A stretch of DNA of 64,000 bases. It comes from Flavobacterium terrisoli (GTDB lineage Bacteria; Bacteroidota; Bacteroidia; Flavobacteriales; Flavobacteriaceae). Shown here one piece after another: positions 49,319 to 57,779 of this stretch. A model generated the notes under the pieces. That model was not told the origin of the DNA. It saw only the letters and a program-made list of their open reading frames with translations, and did not search any database. The position numbers and the translations under genes are program-made. The stretch lies in the NCBI RefSeq assembly GCF_030167905.1, contig NZ_JARGNA010000007.1, forward strand, positions 20,859 to 84,858. Reading direction: 5' to 3'. Within the stretch, counting starts at the first letter, position 1. Every line of letters starts with the position of its first letter.

Positions 49319-49513
49319 TTAACTAACTACAGATAAACAATCTTTTAGTTCCGGATGTTCATTGGTAAAAAAATTAAGCCATTTTTTCAACTGTTCAATT
49401 TCATAAGGCAGTAAATTTTTTACGGCTTTTTTTAATTCCTTCGCAAAAAGGATCGGGTCAAAACTTACTCTTTCGAGTACGGATTTAGTGTAATCGTAGA
49501 TCATTCTAGGCAT
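49319..49513 (-). CDS. Small helical protein, tandem family member 1
   Basis: A 64-residue protein (MIYDYTKSVLERVSFD, ELKKAVKNLLPYEIEQLKKWL, NEHPELKDC). It is clearly paralogous to the products at 49662 and 49986. The common pattern is DYTKS-x-L, F-x-KEL-x-KA, LLPYE-x-E-L-x-x-WL and PEL. Soluble, amphipathic, function unknown to me. Confidence 0.78.
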   Translation of the reverse strand: MPRMIYDYTKSVLERVSFDPILFAKELKKAVKNLLPYEIEQLKKWLNFFTNEHPELKDCLSVVS

Positions 49514-49661
49514 AACTGTTAAGATTTGGGGTTATCTTATTGTAAGAACGTTGAGTAAAAGTAAAATAAAAAATGTTTATCAACAACAAATTATGTTAAA
49601 ACTTATCGTTAAAGTACTATAATAATCGATGAAATGCATTTTTTATAATTTTTATTCAGTT

Positions 49662-49877
49662 TTAACTTACCAATACATCTTTCTCTAATAATTCCCAAAA
49701 CCATTTTTGCAGTTCAGGTTTGTCTGCCGTAAAGAAAAATAACCAGTTAATCAGATTTTCTTTTTCGTGAGGTAATAGCGTTTTGGACGCTTTTATTAGT
49801 TCTTTTCGAAAAAGCTCCTTGTTGTTACAAATCTTTACAATGGAAGATTTTGTATAATCAAAATTCATTCGCCCCAT
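49662..49877 (-). CDS. Small helical protein, tandem family member 2
   Basis: A 71-residue paralogue (MNFDYTKSSIVKICNN, LFRKELIKASKTLLPHEKENL, FFFTADKPELQKW), the most diverged of the three and with a longer C terminus. It has its own 148-bp upstream-downstream spacer, so each copy may be expressed separately. Confidence 0.75.
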   Translation of the reverse strand: MGRMNFDYTKSSIVKICNNKELFRKELIKASKTLLPHEKENLINWLFFFTADKPELQKWFWELLEKDVLVS

Positions 49878-49950
49878 AATAGTGAAATTTAAAAAACTTT
49901 TTATATACTATTTACGAAACAATCTCATCATTAGTTTCCCTACTTATAAT

Positions 49951-49977
49951 AAAAAAAGGAGCCGTTTAAGCTCCTTT
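49951..49977 (-). terminator. Terminator of tandem family member 3
   Basis: AAAGGAGC pairs with GCTCCTTT around cgtttaa. An A run on the plus side gives a U run on the minus transcript. Confidence 0.85.
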
Positions 49978-49985
49978 AGTTTTTA

Positions 49986-50180
49986 TTAATTAACATTTAA
50001 GATACATTGTCTAAGTTCTGGTTTTTCTTCTGTAAATTTCAGCAACCAACTGGTCAACTCTTCAAGTTCATACGGCAATAAGAACCGATAGGCTTTAGCA
50101 AGCTCTTTACCAAAAAGCTCAACATCAAAACTTACTCTTTTTAACACTGACTTAGTGTGGTCTAACATTGTTTTAGACAT
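49986..50180 (-). CDS. Small helical protein, tandem family member 3
   Basis: A 64-residue paralogue (LDHTKSVLKRVSFDVELFGKEL, LLPYELEELTSWLLKF, EEKPELRQC), closest to member 1. Each of the three genes starts with an M-x-x-M-x-x-[DH]-[YH]-TKS-like N terminus. It has its own terminator. Confidence 0.78.
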   Translation of the reverse strand: MSKTMLDHTKSVLKRVSFDVELFGKELAKAYRFLLPYELEELTSWLLKFTEEKPELRQCILNVN

Positions 50181-50298
50181 AGACAGTATTTAATTTTTTG
50201 GGTTGGAATTAGATAAGAACGAATAATTATTTCATCAAATTTATATAAAAAATAATCTCGTCGATAGAAAATGTAGTTAAAAATAACTACAAAAAAAG

Positions 50299-50991
50299 TT
50301 AATTTTTAATGACTCCTTTAATGGCGCGCAACATCTCTCTTTTGCCCGGAGCGCCAGGTAGTTTTTCTACAGAAAATCCTGCGGATAACATTGCATTTTT
50401 GATGGATGTCCGGCAGGCATAAGTCACCAGAACGCCATTGGGTTTTAATGCCTTATACATCGCTTCGAATATCGCTTCTGACCACAACTCGGGTTGCACC
50501 CTAAAGCCAAAAGCATCAAAGTAAATTAGGTCGTAAGCACCGCTGTCATTGATATCCTGAAAGAACTGCTTGCATTTGGTTAACGTGAAATTTTCAGAAA
50601 TCGGCTGTTTTTCTTCCCAATTGGATTGGTGCAAAAGTTCAAAAACTGCACTTTCGGCCGGGTTAATTTCCTTGGCATAATTCATCTGCAAAGCTTCTTC
50701 CAAAGCAACGGGATAGGCTTCTACTCCAACATAATCCACCGTCTGATTTTTGGCTTCCAGATAGGTGATAAAAGCATTCAATCCGGTGCCAAAACCAATC
50801 TCCAAAATGGAAATGGATTTTGCTTCGCCAATTCGCTGAGGGTCGTGCCCCACAAAGAGAGAAAATCCATTCTTTATAAATACGTGATAGGCTTCCTGAA
50901 TCGCACCGTGTTTGGAATGATAACTTTCATTCCATTCCGGTAAATGAATCGTGGTGGAACCATCTTGTGTCTGAATAATTTCGCGTTTCAA
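50299..50991 (-). CDS. mnmD: tRNA (mnm5s2U34)-methyltransferase MnmD
   Basis: A 230-residue SAM-dependent methyltransferase. Motifs are SILEIGFGTGLNAFITYLEA (SAM site), YFDAFGFRVQPELWSEAIFEAM, LVTYACRTSIKNAMLSAGF and GAPGKREMLRA. It matches stand-alone MnmD, the half of E. coli MnmC that methylates the wobble uridine of Lys, Glu and Gln tRNAs. No oxidase (MnmC2) half is present, as is common in this phylum. Confidence 0.92.
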   Translation of the reverse strand: MKREIIQTQDGSTTIHLPEWNESYHSKHGAIQEAYHVFIKNGFSLFVGHDPQRIGEAKSISILEIGFGTGLNAFITYLEAKNQTVDYVGVEAYPVALEEALQMNYAKEINPAESAVFELLHQSNWEEKQPISENFTLTKCKQFFQDINDSGAYDLIYFDAFGFRVQPELWSEAIFEAMYKALKPNGVLVTYACRTSIKNAMLSAGFSVEKLPGAPGKREMLRAIKGVIKN

Positions 50992-50993
50992 AA

Positions 50994-51452
50994 TTACTCT
51001 TTAATGTATAACTTTTTAATCCTCGGAATCGGTCCACCGCATTTTTGCTGGTGACATTGGATGCAAGCATCCACACCGGTATTAAAATGTTCCTTAGCGT
51101 TCTTTGGATCTTTATAAATCATTTCCTGGGCTTTGATAAATTTCGCAGCCTGTTCCTTGAAAAAAGCATCGTTTTCCGATTCATCGGTCATTACGGCTTT
51201 GTGGATCTTTAAGAAATGTTGCGGAAACTGACCAATCGTATCGCCATTTTGAATGCGTTCTTTCAATCGCTTATTGTCCACATACATTTGTTCCATCAAC
51301 GCGGCCATTTCCGACATCTGGTACATTTCCAGTTTCTTTTCTTTTTTGGGGTCACATTTTTCTTCCGCGGCTTTGGCTTCCTTCTTTTGACAGGAGATAA
51401 TACTCAGCACCAGAAAAATAACAACCAGAATGATTACGATTACTTTTTTCAT
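50994..51452 (-). CDS. Lipoprotein with one c-type heme motif
   Basis: A 152-residue protein with lipoprotein signal (VIFLVLSIISC) and a C-terminal heme-binding site GVDACIQCHQQKCGGPI. The middle is helical (MYQMSEMAALMEQMYVDNKRLK), like soluble cytochrome c-prime or cytochrome b562-type bundles. I chose ATG 51452. It ends 2 bp before the mnmD start and begins 4 bp after the DUF4920 stop, so the three genes form an operon. Confidence 0.8.
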   Translation of the reverse strand: MKKVIVIILVVIFLVLSIISCQKKEAKAAEEKCDPKKEKKLEMYQMSEMAALMEQMYVDNKRLKERIQNGDTIGQFPQHFLKIHKAVMTDESENDAFFKEQAAKFIKAQEMIYKDPKNAKEHFNTGVDACIQCHQQKCGGPIPRIKKLYIKE

Positions 51453-51456
51453 TCCC

Positions 51457-51951
51457 TTACTTTTTGATGTAAACACCATCAGCCATGAAGGAATAAGTCA
51501 CTTCAGGTTTAGTGATTTTGGCAATCTCTGCTGCCGACTTTCCGCCGTCTTTCGCATAATGCTTTAATTCGTCAACAGAAACCACATCTACAAATGCTTT
51601 CCCGTTAACAATCGCCTGACTGTTATCGGCATTCAAAGGCACAAAGAAACTGTAATCCTTAAATTTCACAAATGAATTGTCATCGCCGGCCAATTCCATT
51701 TTCATCCAACAACCTTTCTTTTTACAAACCGATTTGATGTTTGATACAAACTGTACGTTGATGGTATCTCCTTTTTTAAGGTTTTTATATTTCTTAAGCA
51801 TTTGGTCTTTGGTCAAAATTTTCGACACTTTGAACTTTTCACCAAACAAGGCATAATCCTTAGCGTCAAATGCTTTTGCTTTTGATTGCGCCATTACGTT
51901 GCTACCCACAAATAATACGATAGCAATAAGAAGTAAATTTATTTTTTTCAT
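51457..51951 (-). CDS. DUF4920 exported protein
   Basis: A 164-residue protein with signal peptide (MKKINLLLIAIVLFVGSNVMAQ). DUF4920 motifs: YALFGEKFKV, INVQFVSNIKSVCKKKGCWMKME, FVKFKDYSFFVP. The CKKKGCWM pair may bind metal or form a disulfide. Periplasmic, function unknown. First gene of the operon with the heme lipoprotein and mnmD. The 281-bp gap to ilvE (51952-52232) shows no further gene. Confidence 0.87.
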   Translation of the reverse strand: MKKINLLLIAIVLFVGSNVMAQSKAKAFDAKDYALFGEKFKVSKILTKDQMLKKYKNLKKGDTINVQFVSNIKSVCKKKGCWMKMELAGDDNSFVKFKDYSFFVPLNADNSQAIVNGKAFVDVVSVDELKHYAKDGGKSAAEIAKITKPEVTYSFMADGVYIKK

Positions 51952-52232
51952 GTTTAATTATTTTTAGAATTACAAAAGTAATCAGATTAACAATTTCACA
52001 TAATATTATGGCAATTAATTTCGCGATTTAATGAAAATTTAAGACTAAAAATACCTGTGAAAGGAGAATTTCAAAAAAAGCAATCAATAATTTTTAAGAG
52101 TGTTAAAACCAATCATATTTTTATATAGTTTTACAAAAAACTAACAACACAACTTATAATTTTAAAGAAATTAACACAATTAATTGAAAATCAATTTATT
52201 ACACGTTGATTCTTTGTTAAACTTGATATTAA

Positions 52233-53300
52233 ATGATGTTAAAAACTCCTTCCGAAATCGATATAGTTAGAGCTTCTTCTACTAAAATTGATGCCGTCGA
52301 TTTCGAAAACCTTGCCTTTGGAAACACCTTCACCGACCACATGTTAGTCTGTGATTTCAGAGAAGGAAAATGGCAAAAACCCGTTATCAAACCTTACGAA
52401 CCATTCCTGATTGATCCGTCTGCCAAAGTCTTTCATTATGGCCAGGCCATCTTTGAAGGAATGAAAGCTTATAAAGACGAAAATGATGATGTTTGGTTGT
52501 TCAGACCGGATGAAAATTTAATCCGTTTCAACAAATCAGCCAAGAGAATGGCGATGCCTGAAGTTCCGGAAGAAATCTTTATCGGCGGCTTAAAAGCCAT
52601 CGTAGACTTAGAAAAAGACTGGGTAAAAAAAGGTTTGGGGAATACTTTATACATCAGACCGTTTATGATTGCGATTGGTTCGGGCGTTATCGCACAACCA
52701 TCAACACAATACCGTTTTATGATTATCCTTTCTCCTGCCCGTGCCTATTATTCAGGTGAAGTAAAAGTAATCATCGCGGAACATTTCAGCCGTGCGGCCA
52801 ATGGCGGAATCGGAGCGGCAAAAGCAGCCGGAAATTATTCGGCGCAATTCTACCCACAAAAACTGGCTCAGGAAAAAGGATTCCAGCAAATCATTTGGAC
52901 TGACGATGCCACGCATACCAAACTGGAAGAAGCAGGAACAATGAATGTATTCTTCAGAATCAACGACACTTTATATACGGCGCCAACCAGCGAAAGAATT
53001 CTGGATGGTGTAACACGTAAAAGCTTAATCGACCTGGCGAAACGCGAAGGCATTAAGGTTGAAGTGCGTTCGGTATTGGTAGAAGAATTGGTTAATGCCG
53101 CAAAAGACGGAAGCCTGAAGGAAATCTTTGGTGCCGGAACTGCTGCGGTAGTAAATCCTATCGTTGGATTCCAATACAAGGACGTTTATTATGAGTTGCC
53201 AAAACTGGAAAACTCCATCGCTTTGGAATTAAAAGACAAACTGACTAAAATTCAATACAAACTGGCTGAAGATACTTTTGGTTGGACGGTGAAGATTTAG
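52233..53300 (+). CDS. ilvE: Branched-chain amino acid aminotransferase
   Basis: A 355-residue class IV PLP aminotransferase. PLP Lys is in GGIGAAKAAGNYSAQFYPQKLA, and substrate and cofactor contacts are in FHYGQAIFEGMKAYKDENDDVWLFRPDENLIRFNKSA and GAGTAAVVNPI. It interconverts Leu, Ile and Val with their keto acids. Two ATG codons in a row occur at 52233 and 52236; either may be used. A terminator follows. Confidence 0.95.
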   Translation: MMLKTPSEIDIVRASSTKIDAVDFENLAFGNTFTDHMLVCDFREGKWQKPVIKPYEPFLIDPSAKVFHYGQAIFEGMKAYKDENDDVWLFRPDENLIRFNKSAKRMAMPEVPEEIFIGGLKAIVDLEKDWVKKGLGNTLYIRPFMIAIGSGVIAQPSTQYRFMIILSPARAYYSGEVKVIIAEHFSRAANGGIGAAKAAGNYSAQFYPQKLAQEKGFQQIIWTDDATHTKLEEAGTMNVFFRINDTLYTAPTSERILDGVTRKSLIDLAKREGIKVEVRSVLVEELVNAAKDGSLKEIFGAGTAAVVNPIVGFQYKDVYYELPKLENSIALELKDKLTKIQYKLAEDTFGWTVKI

Positions 53301-53332
53301 TCTCAGTATTCAGTCACAGTTTACAGTAATAG

Positions 53333-53360
53333 AACTCTGGGGAAACCCGGAGTTTTTTTA
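53333..53360 (+). terminator. Terminator of ilvE
   Basis: AACTCTGGG pairs with CCCGGAGTT (one U-G pair) around gaaa, followed by seven T. Confidence 0.88.
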
Positions 53361-53453
53361 TGAAAATTTTTCTTATTTTTACTAGAGTAAATAATGGTTT
53401 CCCCGTAAATTAGTTAGCAGTGATAGTAATAACATTCTTAAATCTAAGAAGAG

Positions 53454-53828
53454 ATGAAATATATAATTTCCCTTTTGTTCCTGTCAATGCTGTTTATTCC
53501 TATTTATGAAGTTTATATTCCCTATGAAAACAAACCTGAAAAAGAATGTTGGGAAATTGCCTATATCTGGGAAGATTTTTTGGCTTTCGCATCTTACCTC
53601 TTTTTTACTTTAGCTTGGTTTCTGAATTTACTGAAGCGAAATAAATTTCTTAGAATATCACTACTTATTTTTAGCGTCTTAAATTTAATCGGAACATTTT
53701 TGGCTGCTTCAATGCCGGCTCAGGATTTGGTTTTTTTATTAGGGATGCCTATTTATTTAATCTTGTGCTTATCAGTACTTTTTTATATCATTAAAATGGA
53801 AAGAAGAAGATGGCGCGGTGGCTATTGA
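53454..53828 (+). CDS. Small four-helix membrane protein
   Basis: A 124-residue protein with four hydrophobic segments (about residues 2-18, 40-58, 66-86 and 90-112) and a basic end ERRRWRGGY. No family recognised. It converges with the MazG-like gene, 5 bp apart. Confidence 0.7.
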   Translation: MKYIISLLFLSMLFIPIYEVYIPYENKPEKECWEIAYIWEDFLAFASYLFFTLAWFLNLLKRNKFLRISLLIFSVLNLIGTFLAASMPAQDLVFLLGMPIYLILCLSVLFYIIKMERRRWRGGY

Positions 53829-53833
53829 ACCAT

Positions 53834-54217
53834 TTACCTCAAAATCTCCTCAAAACTTGGCTTGAAATAATTTGGCCCTTTCATCACTTTGCCGTCTTCG
53901 CGGTAAATCGGTTTGCCGTCTTCACCCAGTTTGCTCATATTGCTGCGTTGGATTTCGTCAAAGACTTCTTCGATTTTGTGTTGCAGGCCGTGTTCCAATA
54001 TGGTTCCACAAAGAATATACAGCATATCTCCCAGCGCATCGGCTATTTCGGTTAAATCATTTTGCTGAACCGCTTCGAGGTATTCTTCGTTTTCCTCTTT
54101 CATCAGATTAAAGCGAAGCATATTTTTTTGTTCGCCTAAATCACCTTTCATGTCATGGCTTACGCCCAATCCGAATGCGGTGTGAAACTCTTTTACTGCG
54201 TTGATTTGTTTTTGCAT
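53834..54217 (-). CDS. MazG-like nucleotide pyrophosphohydrolase
   Basis: A 127-residue all-alpha NTP-PPase. The acidic metal sites are in MKEENEEYLEAVQQNDLTEIADALGDMLYILCG, i.e. EExxE and ExxD. A tail GEDGKPIYREDGKVMKGPNYFKP is typical of a subgroup in Bacteroidota. It may clean modified nucleotides. I chose ATG 54217 over an upstream in-frame ATG at 54244. Confidence 0.88.
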   Translation of the reverse strand: MQKQINAVKEFHTAFGLGVSHDMKGDLGEQKNMLRFNLMKEENEEYLEAVQQNDLTEIADALGDMLYILCGTILEHGLQHKIEEVFDEIQRSNMSKLGEDGKPIYREDGKVMKGPNYFKPSFEEILR

Positions 54218-54294
54218 TGTAGTTGAAATTAATTGATGATGCAAGTTATAACTTTACAATACATTTGAGTAAATTTGTTGAAAATTTGGAATAA

Positions 54295-54483
54295 ATGTTC
54301 ACAACTGGTCAATGGATTTTCGCGGCGTTGTTTTTTGTCACTTTTGTAATCGCTACATATTTTGCTTATGGCAAAGACAAAGCCTTACACAATAAGGTTT
54401 ATAAAGGAAGTTATAAAATCCTCATTGCGTTCATTCTTTTTATCGCGCTGTTATTTGTGATAAAAGTGACGATGAAGCATTAG
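54295..54483 (+). CDS. Small two-helix membrane protein
   Basis: A 62-residue protein with two membrane segments (WIFAALFFVTFVIATYFAYG and ILIAFILFIALLFVIKV) and a basic loop between. This fits small inner-membrane proteins common in Flavobacteria; function unknown. Confidence 0.72.
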   Translation: MFTTGQWIFAALFFVTFVIATYFAYGKDKALHNKVYKGSYKILIAFILFIALLFVIKVTMKH

Positions 54484-54504
54484 GCAAATTTTCATTGCGT
54501 TACT

Positions 54505-54532
54505 TTGTCATGCTGACGCAGGAAGCATCTCA
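54505..54532. repeat. Left 28-bp inverted repeat of the GIY-YIG cassette
   Basis: It matches the reverse complement of 54873-54900 at 27 of 28 positions. Core GTCATGCTGACG and GGAAGCATCT. Confidence 0.92.
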
Positions 54533-54540
54533 TCTTATCC

Positions 54541-54852
54541 TTATTCAAACAAATGGTTTAAGAAATTTAACTCCGGATTCATCGTTTTGATGAGTTCCAT
54601 TTTCCTTTCTCTTTTCCAACCTTTGATTTCACTTTCACGAGCAATGGCTGATTGTATCCAAGTGAATTTTTCATAGTACAATAAAAAATGTACGTTGTAT
54701 TTTGCCGTGAACGAATTAGTATTTAAAGATTCCTTGTGCTGTTCTAATCTGATTCTTAAATGATTAGTCACTCCGGTATATAAAACTGTTTTAGTTTTAT
54801 TAGTTAATATATAAATGTAATAAGTATGATAACCTTCCTGAAATTCTATCAT
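54541..54852 (-). CDS. GIY-YIG nuclease-family protein in an inverted-repeat cassette
   Basis: A 103-residue single-domain protein: TYYIYILTNKTKTVLYTGVTNHLRIRLEQHKE carries the YIY...TG-V pattern, and YYEKFTWIQSAIARESEIKGWKRERKMELI the conserved Arg and Glu. Small GIY-YIG genes of this kind are frequent in Bacteroidota. Inverted repeats flank it at 54505 and 54873, so gene and repeats form a unit of about 396 bp in an intergenic region. It might act as the mobility enzyme of the unit. Confidence 0.9.
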   Translation of the reverse strand: MIEFQEGYHTYYIYILTNKTKTVLYTGVTNHLRIRLEQHKESLNTNSFTAKYNVHFLLYYEKFTWIQSAIARESEIKGWKRERKMELIKTMNPELNFLNHLFE

Positions 54853-54872
54853 ATTTAGGATAATTACAAGTT

Positions 54873-54900
54873 TGAGATGCTTCCTTCGTCAGCATGACAA
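54873..54900. repeat. Right 28-bp inverted repeat of the GIY-YIG cassette
   Basis: Inverse of 54505-54532 with one mismatch. It lies upstream of the GIY-YIG start and 10 bp from the stop of the methyltransferase gene. Confidence 0.92.
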
Positions 54901-54909
54901 TACTATTCA

Positions 54910-56520
54910 CTAAGCTTTCCCTGTAAAAAGATTCACACTTACCGTCGCCAATTCCGAGTCTGGGAATCGGGTAAAGACTTTGTCATCTGAAAACAAACCG
55001 GCTTCGGCAGCAATTTTGTGTAATACTTCAATCTCAACAATATACTGGTCTGAAAAGCCATGCGTGGCATCATAAGCGGTAGCAGCTGTTCTTCCGATAT
55101 TCTTGGCGGTGAGTTCGGGTGCAATTGTGTGCAGTTCTATAATCAGCAAGCCAAATTTATTGACAAACGGTGACCATTTCAACAAGTGTTCCAACAGATT
55201 GTCTTCGACCTCATTATTCGAAATCTTTTTCCCGCGATGGGCAAACGCACCGGTTGAAGTGCTGATTCGGTTGGGCGTTTTAGCCTTTGGCTCTGACCAA
55301 ATGCGGTTGTGATCGAGAAAGGTTCTCACATTGAGCAATTCCTTCAAATCGATGTTGTAATCTTCCTTTAAAGTATCGGCCAACAATTGTGGTCGGCCAA
55401 TATCGCCCCAAATCACTTTCGCCCAAATATCGGCTTTGATCAAGTTGGCACGCGTGACTTTCAATGCGGCTTCGTTATAATCTACGCCTACCATAAACAG
55501 CGGATGTTCATCGAGCATTCTGCCACGTTTGGTTTGGCGTTCAATCACATCAAAAATATGTTCCAAAAAAGCGCCGTTGCCACAACCCATATCTAAGATT
55601 CCATTGGGTTGTTCAGCTATTGGTCGGTTGAACAATTCGATGATGATTTCATCAACGATCTTAAAATATTCGGCATGGGCGCCACCGCTTCCCCAAACGT
55701 TCATTTCCCTGTCGACATGCAATTCGGTTTCGTGTTCGCCCACATTTCTCAGTATCGAAGCATCGCCAAAAATGAGTTCGTCGAGTTTGCGCAATGTTGG
55801 AATATAAGAAACTGTCACGCCATAAGCCGCAGCTCTTTTGGCATAAAACAAACCGGTTTCCGTAAATTGATAATGCTCGCCTTTTTTGGTAAACCAATCC
55901 AAATGCGTCAGGAAATCTAAAATTGCTGCGAAACATTCTGGCTTCTTGTGAAACTCTTCCGGACGGAAAGACGTTTCCATAAAGTACTTATGAAACATAC
56001 CAGTCATTCCGAGCATTACAATGGTTGGCCCGACCAAATTTCCTTCGATATGATATAAAACCTGTTCCTGAACGGAACGCACTTTGATGTCATCTGAAAA
56101 TTGAATGCCATAGTTGGATTTGTATTTTCGGAACAAATCATTGAGCATTTCAAAAGGTTCCACTTCAAACTTGCGCGGATGGAAATGCTCCGTAAACTGC
56201 ATCAGCTTAAAGACATCTTCATAAAGCGGAATCAATGAAAAAGCCAATTCGCTTTTATCATTAATGCTAAAAGTTACTTCATCATTTTGGTTGTCGACTT
56301 TTTGATTCAGCCAACCCTGGGAAGCCAACACGCGAAGCGCAACATTGAGATAACCATCATTAGCCTTGAATTCAGTAAGCAATTCTGAAAGCGTCACTTC
56401 CCTCTTTTGCTGGATATAATCCAAAACACCTTTTTTATAAATCGCATAAGCAGCCGGAGCAGTCGTTATGCCGTCTAAATGCCTAAACAGTATCCCTCGT
56501 AGTTCACTTTTGGTTTTCAT
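54910..56520 (-). CDS. Class I SAM methyltransferase with N-terminal helical domain
   Basis: A 536-residue protein. Residues 1-90 look like a winged-helix domain (LSELLTEFKANDGYLNVALRVLASQGWL). The middle is helical. The SAM site is NGILDMGCGNGAFLEHIFDVIERQ near residue 310, followed by LFMVGVDYNEAALKVTRANL. Architecture and length resemble AprA-related methyltransferases of natural-product pathways. No biosynthetic neighbours are present. I chose ATG 56520, 22 bp after a TATATTTG -7 element. Confidence 0.83.
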   Translation of the reverse strand: MKTKSELRGILFRHLDGITTAPAAYAIYKKGVLDYIQQKREVTLSELLTEFKANDGYLNVALRVLASQGWLNQKVDNQNDEVTFSINDKSELAFSLIPLYEDVFKLMQFTEHFHPRKFEVEPFEMLNDLFRKYKSNYGIQFSDDIKVRSVQEQVLYHIEGNLVGPTIVMLGMTGMFHKYFMETSFRPEEFHKKPECFAAILDFLTHLDWFTKKGEHYQFTETGLFYAKRAAAYGVTVSYIPTLRKLDELIFGDASILRNVGEHETELHVDREMNVWGSGGAHAEYFKIVDEIIIELFNRPIAEQPNGILDMGCGNGAFLEHIFDVIERQTKRGRMLDEHPLFMVGVDYNEAALKVTRANLIKADIWAKVIWGDIGRPQLLADTLKEDYNIDLKELLNVRTFLDHNRIWSEPKAKTPNRISTSTGAFAHRGKKISNNEVEDNLLEHLLKWSPFVNKFGLLIIELHTIAPELTAKNIGRTAATAYDATHGFSDQYIVEIEVLHKIAAEAGLFSDDKVFTRFPDSELATVSVNLFTGKA

Positions 56521-56541
56521 AAATTGTGCTTTGAATTCTAA

Positions 56542-56549
56542 CAAATATA
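56542..56549 (-). promoter_or_regulatory. -7 element of the methyltransferase gene
   Basis: TATATTTG on the minus strand; divergent from the TAACTTTG at 56587-56594 of the SRPBCC gene. Confidence 0.65.
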
Positions 56550-56586
56550 CTCAATCTGTATATATCAAAAGTTAAATGTTTTATGT

Positions 56587-56594
56587 TAACTTTG
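56587..56594 (+). promoter_or_regulatory. -7 element of the 56615 gene
   Basis: TAACTTTG, 20 bp before the ATG at 56615, which supports that start over an in-frame ATG upstream at 56576. Confidence 0.65.
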
Positions 56595-56614
56595 TGTCAC
56601 CAAAAAATCGACGA

Positions 56615-57721
56615 ATGAGAATTCTTAAATATATATTCCTACTAATATTATTGGCTTTTATAGGTGTAACGGTTTATGTTGCCACTCAGAAAGGCGATTT
56701 TGAAGTTTCCAAAAGCATGGTCATCCATAGTCCGAAAAGTATCGTTTTTGACTATGTTAATGATTACAGAAACTGGGAAACTTTTGGTTCGTGGATGACC
56801 AAAGACCACGGAATTACCTTTAATTATCCCGGAAAAACCATGGGCTCGGGTGCCAATTTCTCCTGGAAGGCAGCAGATGATGAAGGTTATATCAAAACCT
56901 ATTTTGTCAAAGAAAATGACAGTTTGGTCCAAAAAGGAAATTTCAACGGAACCACGGCAACTTTCCATCTGACTTTCAAAGACACTACCGGCGGAACCAA
57001 AGTGACCATACACAGCAAAGGAAAAATGGATGTGTTCACCAAAATAAATACTTTCTTCAGCGGTGGCATTACCGGAATTTTGTCTGATGCTTTTGAAAAA
57101 AGTTTGAGAAATCTTGATAAGACCTTGGATTATGAGATGAAGACCTATTCGATAAAAGTCAATGGCATAGTACAGCGCAGTTCCGGATTTTGCCTAAAGC
57201 AAACTGTTTCCTGTAAAATTAAAAGCCTGTCCAAAAACATCAAAATCATTATGCCGCGTATGGTTCATTTCTTTAAAAAAAACCAATTGACCATGGCCGG
57301 AAAACCGTTTGTACAATATGAACGTTATGATGCGGCCAATGATATTGTGACTTTCTCGGTTTGTGTGCCAACAACCAAACAGGTTTTTGTGGCTTCAGGC
57401 AGCGATGTTACGTCGGGAGAAATTGTCCCTTTTACTTGTCTGAAAACTACCTTGACCGGTGATTATTCGCATACGCAAGAAGCCTGGGCAAAAGCCAGAA
57501 AGTACATTACCGATAATGGGTACAAGGAAAATTTAGCCGGAAAATATACGGAAGTCTATATCAAAACCATCGATCATATCAAGCAACCATCAAAATGGGT
57601 AACCGAAATTCACATTCCGGTTTTCCCGAAAGCTCCGGTAGCGCAACCAACATTTACTTTGCCAACAACTCCGGCAGCTGAACCAGCAGGAACAACTACT
57701 ACACCAACAGAAACACCTTAA
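56615..57721 (+). CDS. Membrane-anchored SRPBCC (polyketide cyclase-like) protein
   Basis: A 368-residue protein with one N-terminal membrane segment (YIFLLILLAFIGVTVYVATQ). Residues 30-165 are an SRPBCC domain (VSKSMVIHSPKSIVFDYVNDYRNW, GSGANFSWKA). A second, GyrI/effector-binding-like domain covers about 175-335 (PFVQYERYDAANDIVTFSVCVP, GDYSHTQEAWAKARKYI). The tail is rich in Pro and Thr (TPAAEPAGTTTTPTETP). This SRPBCC plus effector-binding order occurs in several Bacteroidota. Ligand unknown. Confidence 0.82.
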   Translation: MRILKYIFLLILLAFIGVTVYVATQKGDFEVSKSMVIHSPKSIVFDYVNDYRNWETFGSWMTKDHGITFNYPGKTMGSGANFSWKAADDEGYIKTYFVKENDSLVQKGNFNGTTATFHLTFKDTTGGTKVTIHSKGKMDVFTKINTFFSGGITGILSDAFEKSLRNLDKTLDYEMKTYSIKVNGIVQRSSGFCLKQTVSCKIKSLSKNIKIIMPRMVHFFKKNQLTMAGKPFVQYERYDAANDIVTFSVCVPTTKQVFVASGSDVTSGEIVPFTCLKTTLTGDYSHTQEAWAKARKYITDNGYKENLAGKYTEVYIKTIDHIKQPSKWVTEIHIPVFPKAPVAQPTFTLPTTPAAEPAGTTTTPTETP

Positions 57722-57779
57722 TTTTTTGATTGGATTAAACCTTTTGGGTTATCTTTATTCCAACAGTTAAATTGTCGCT

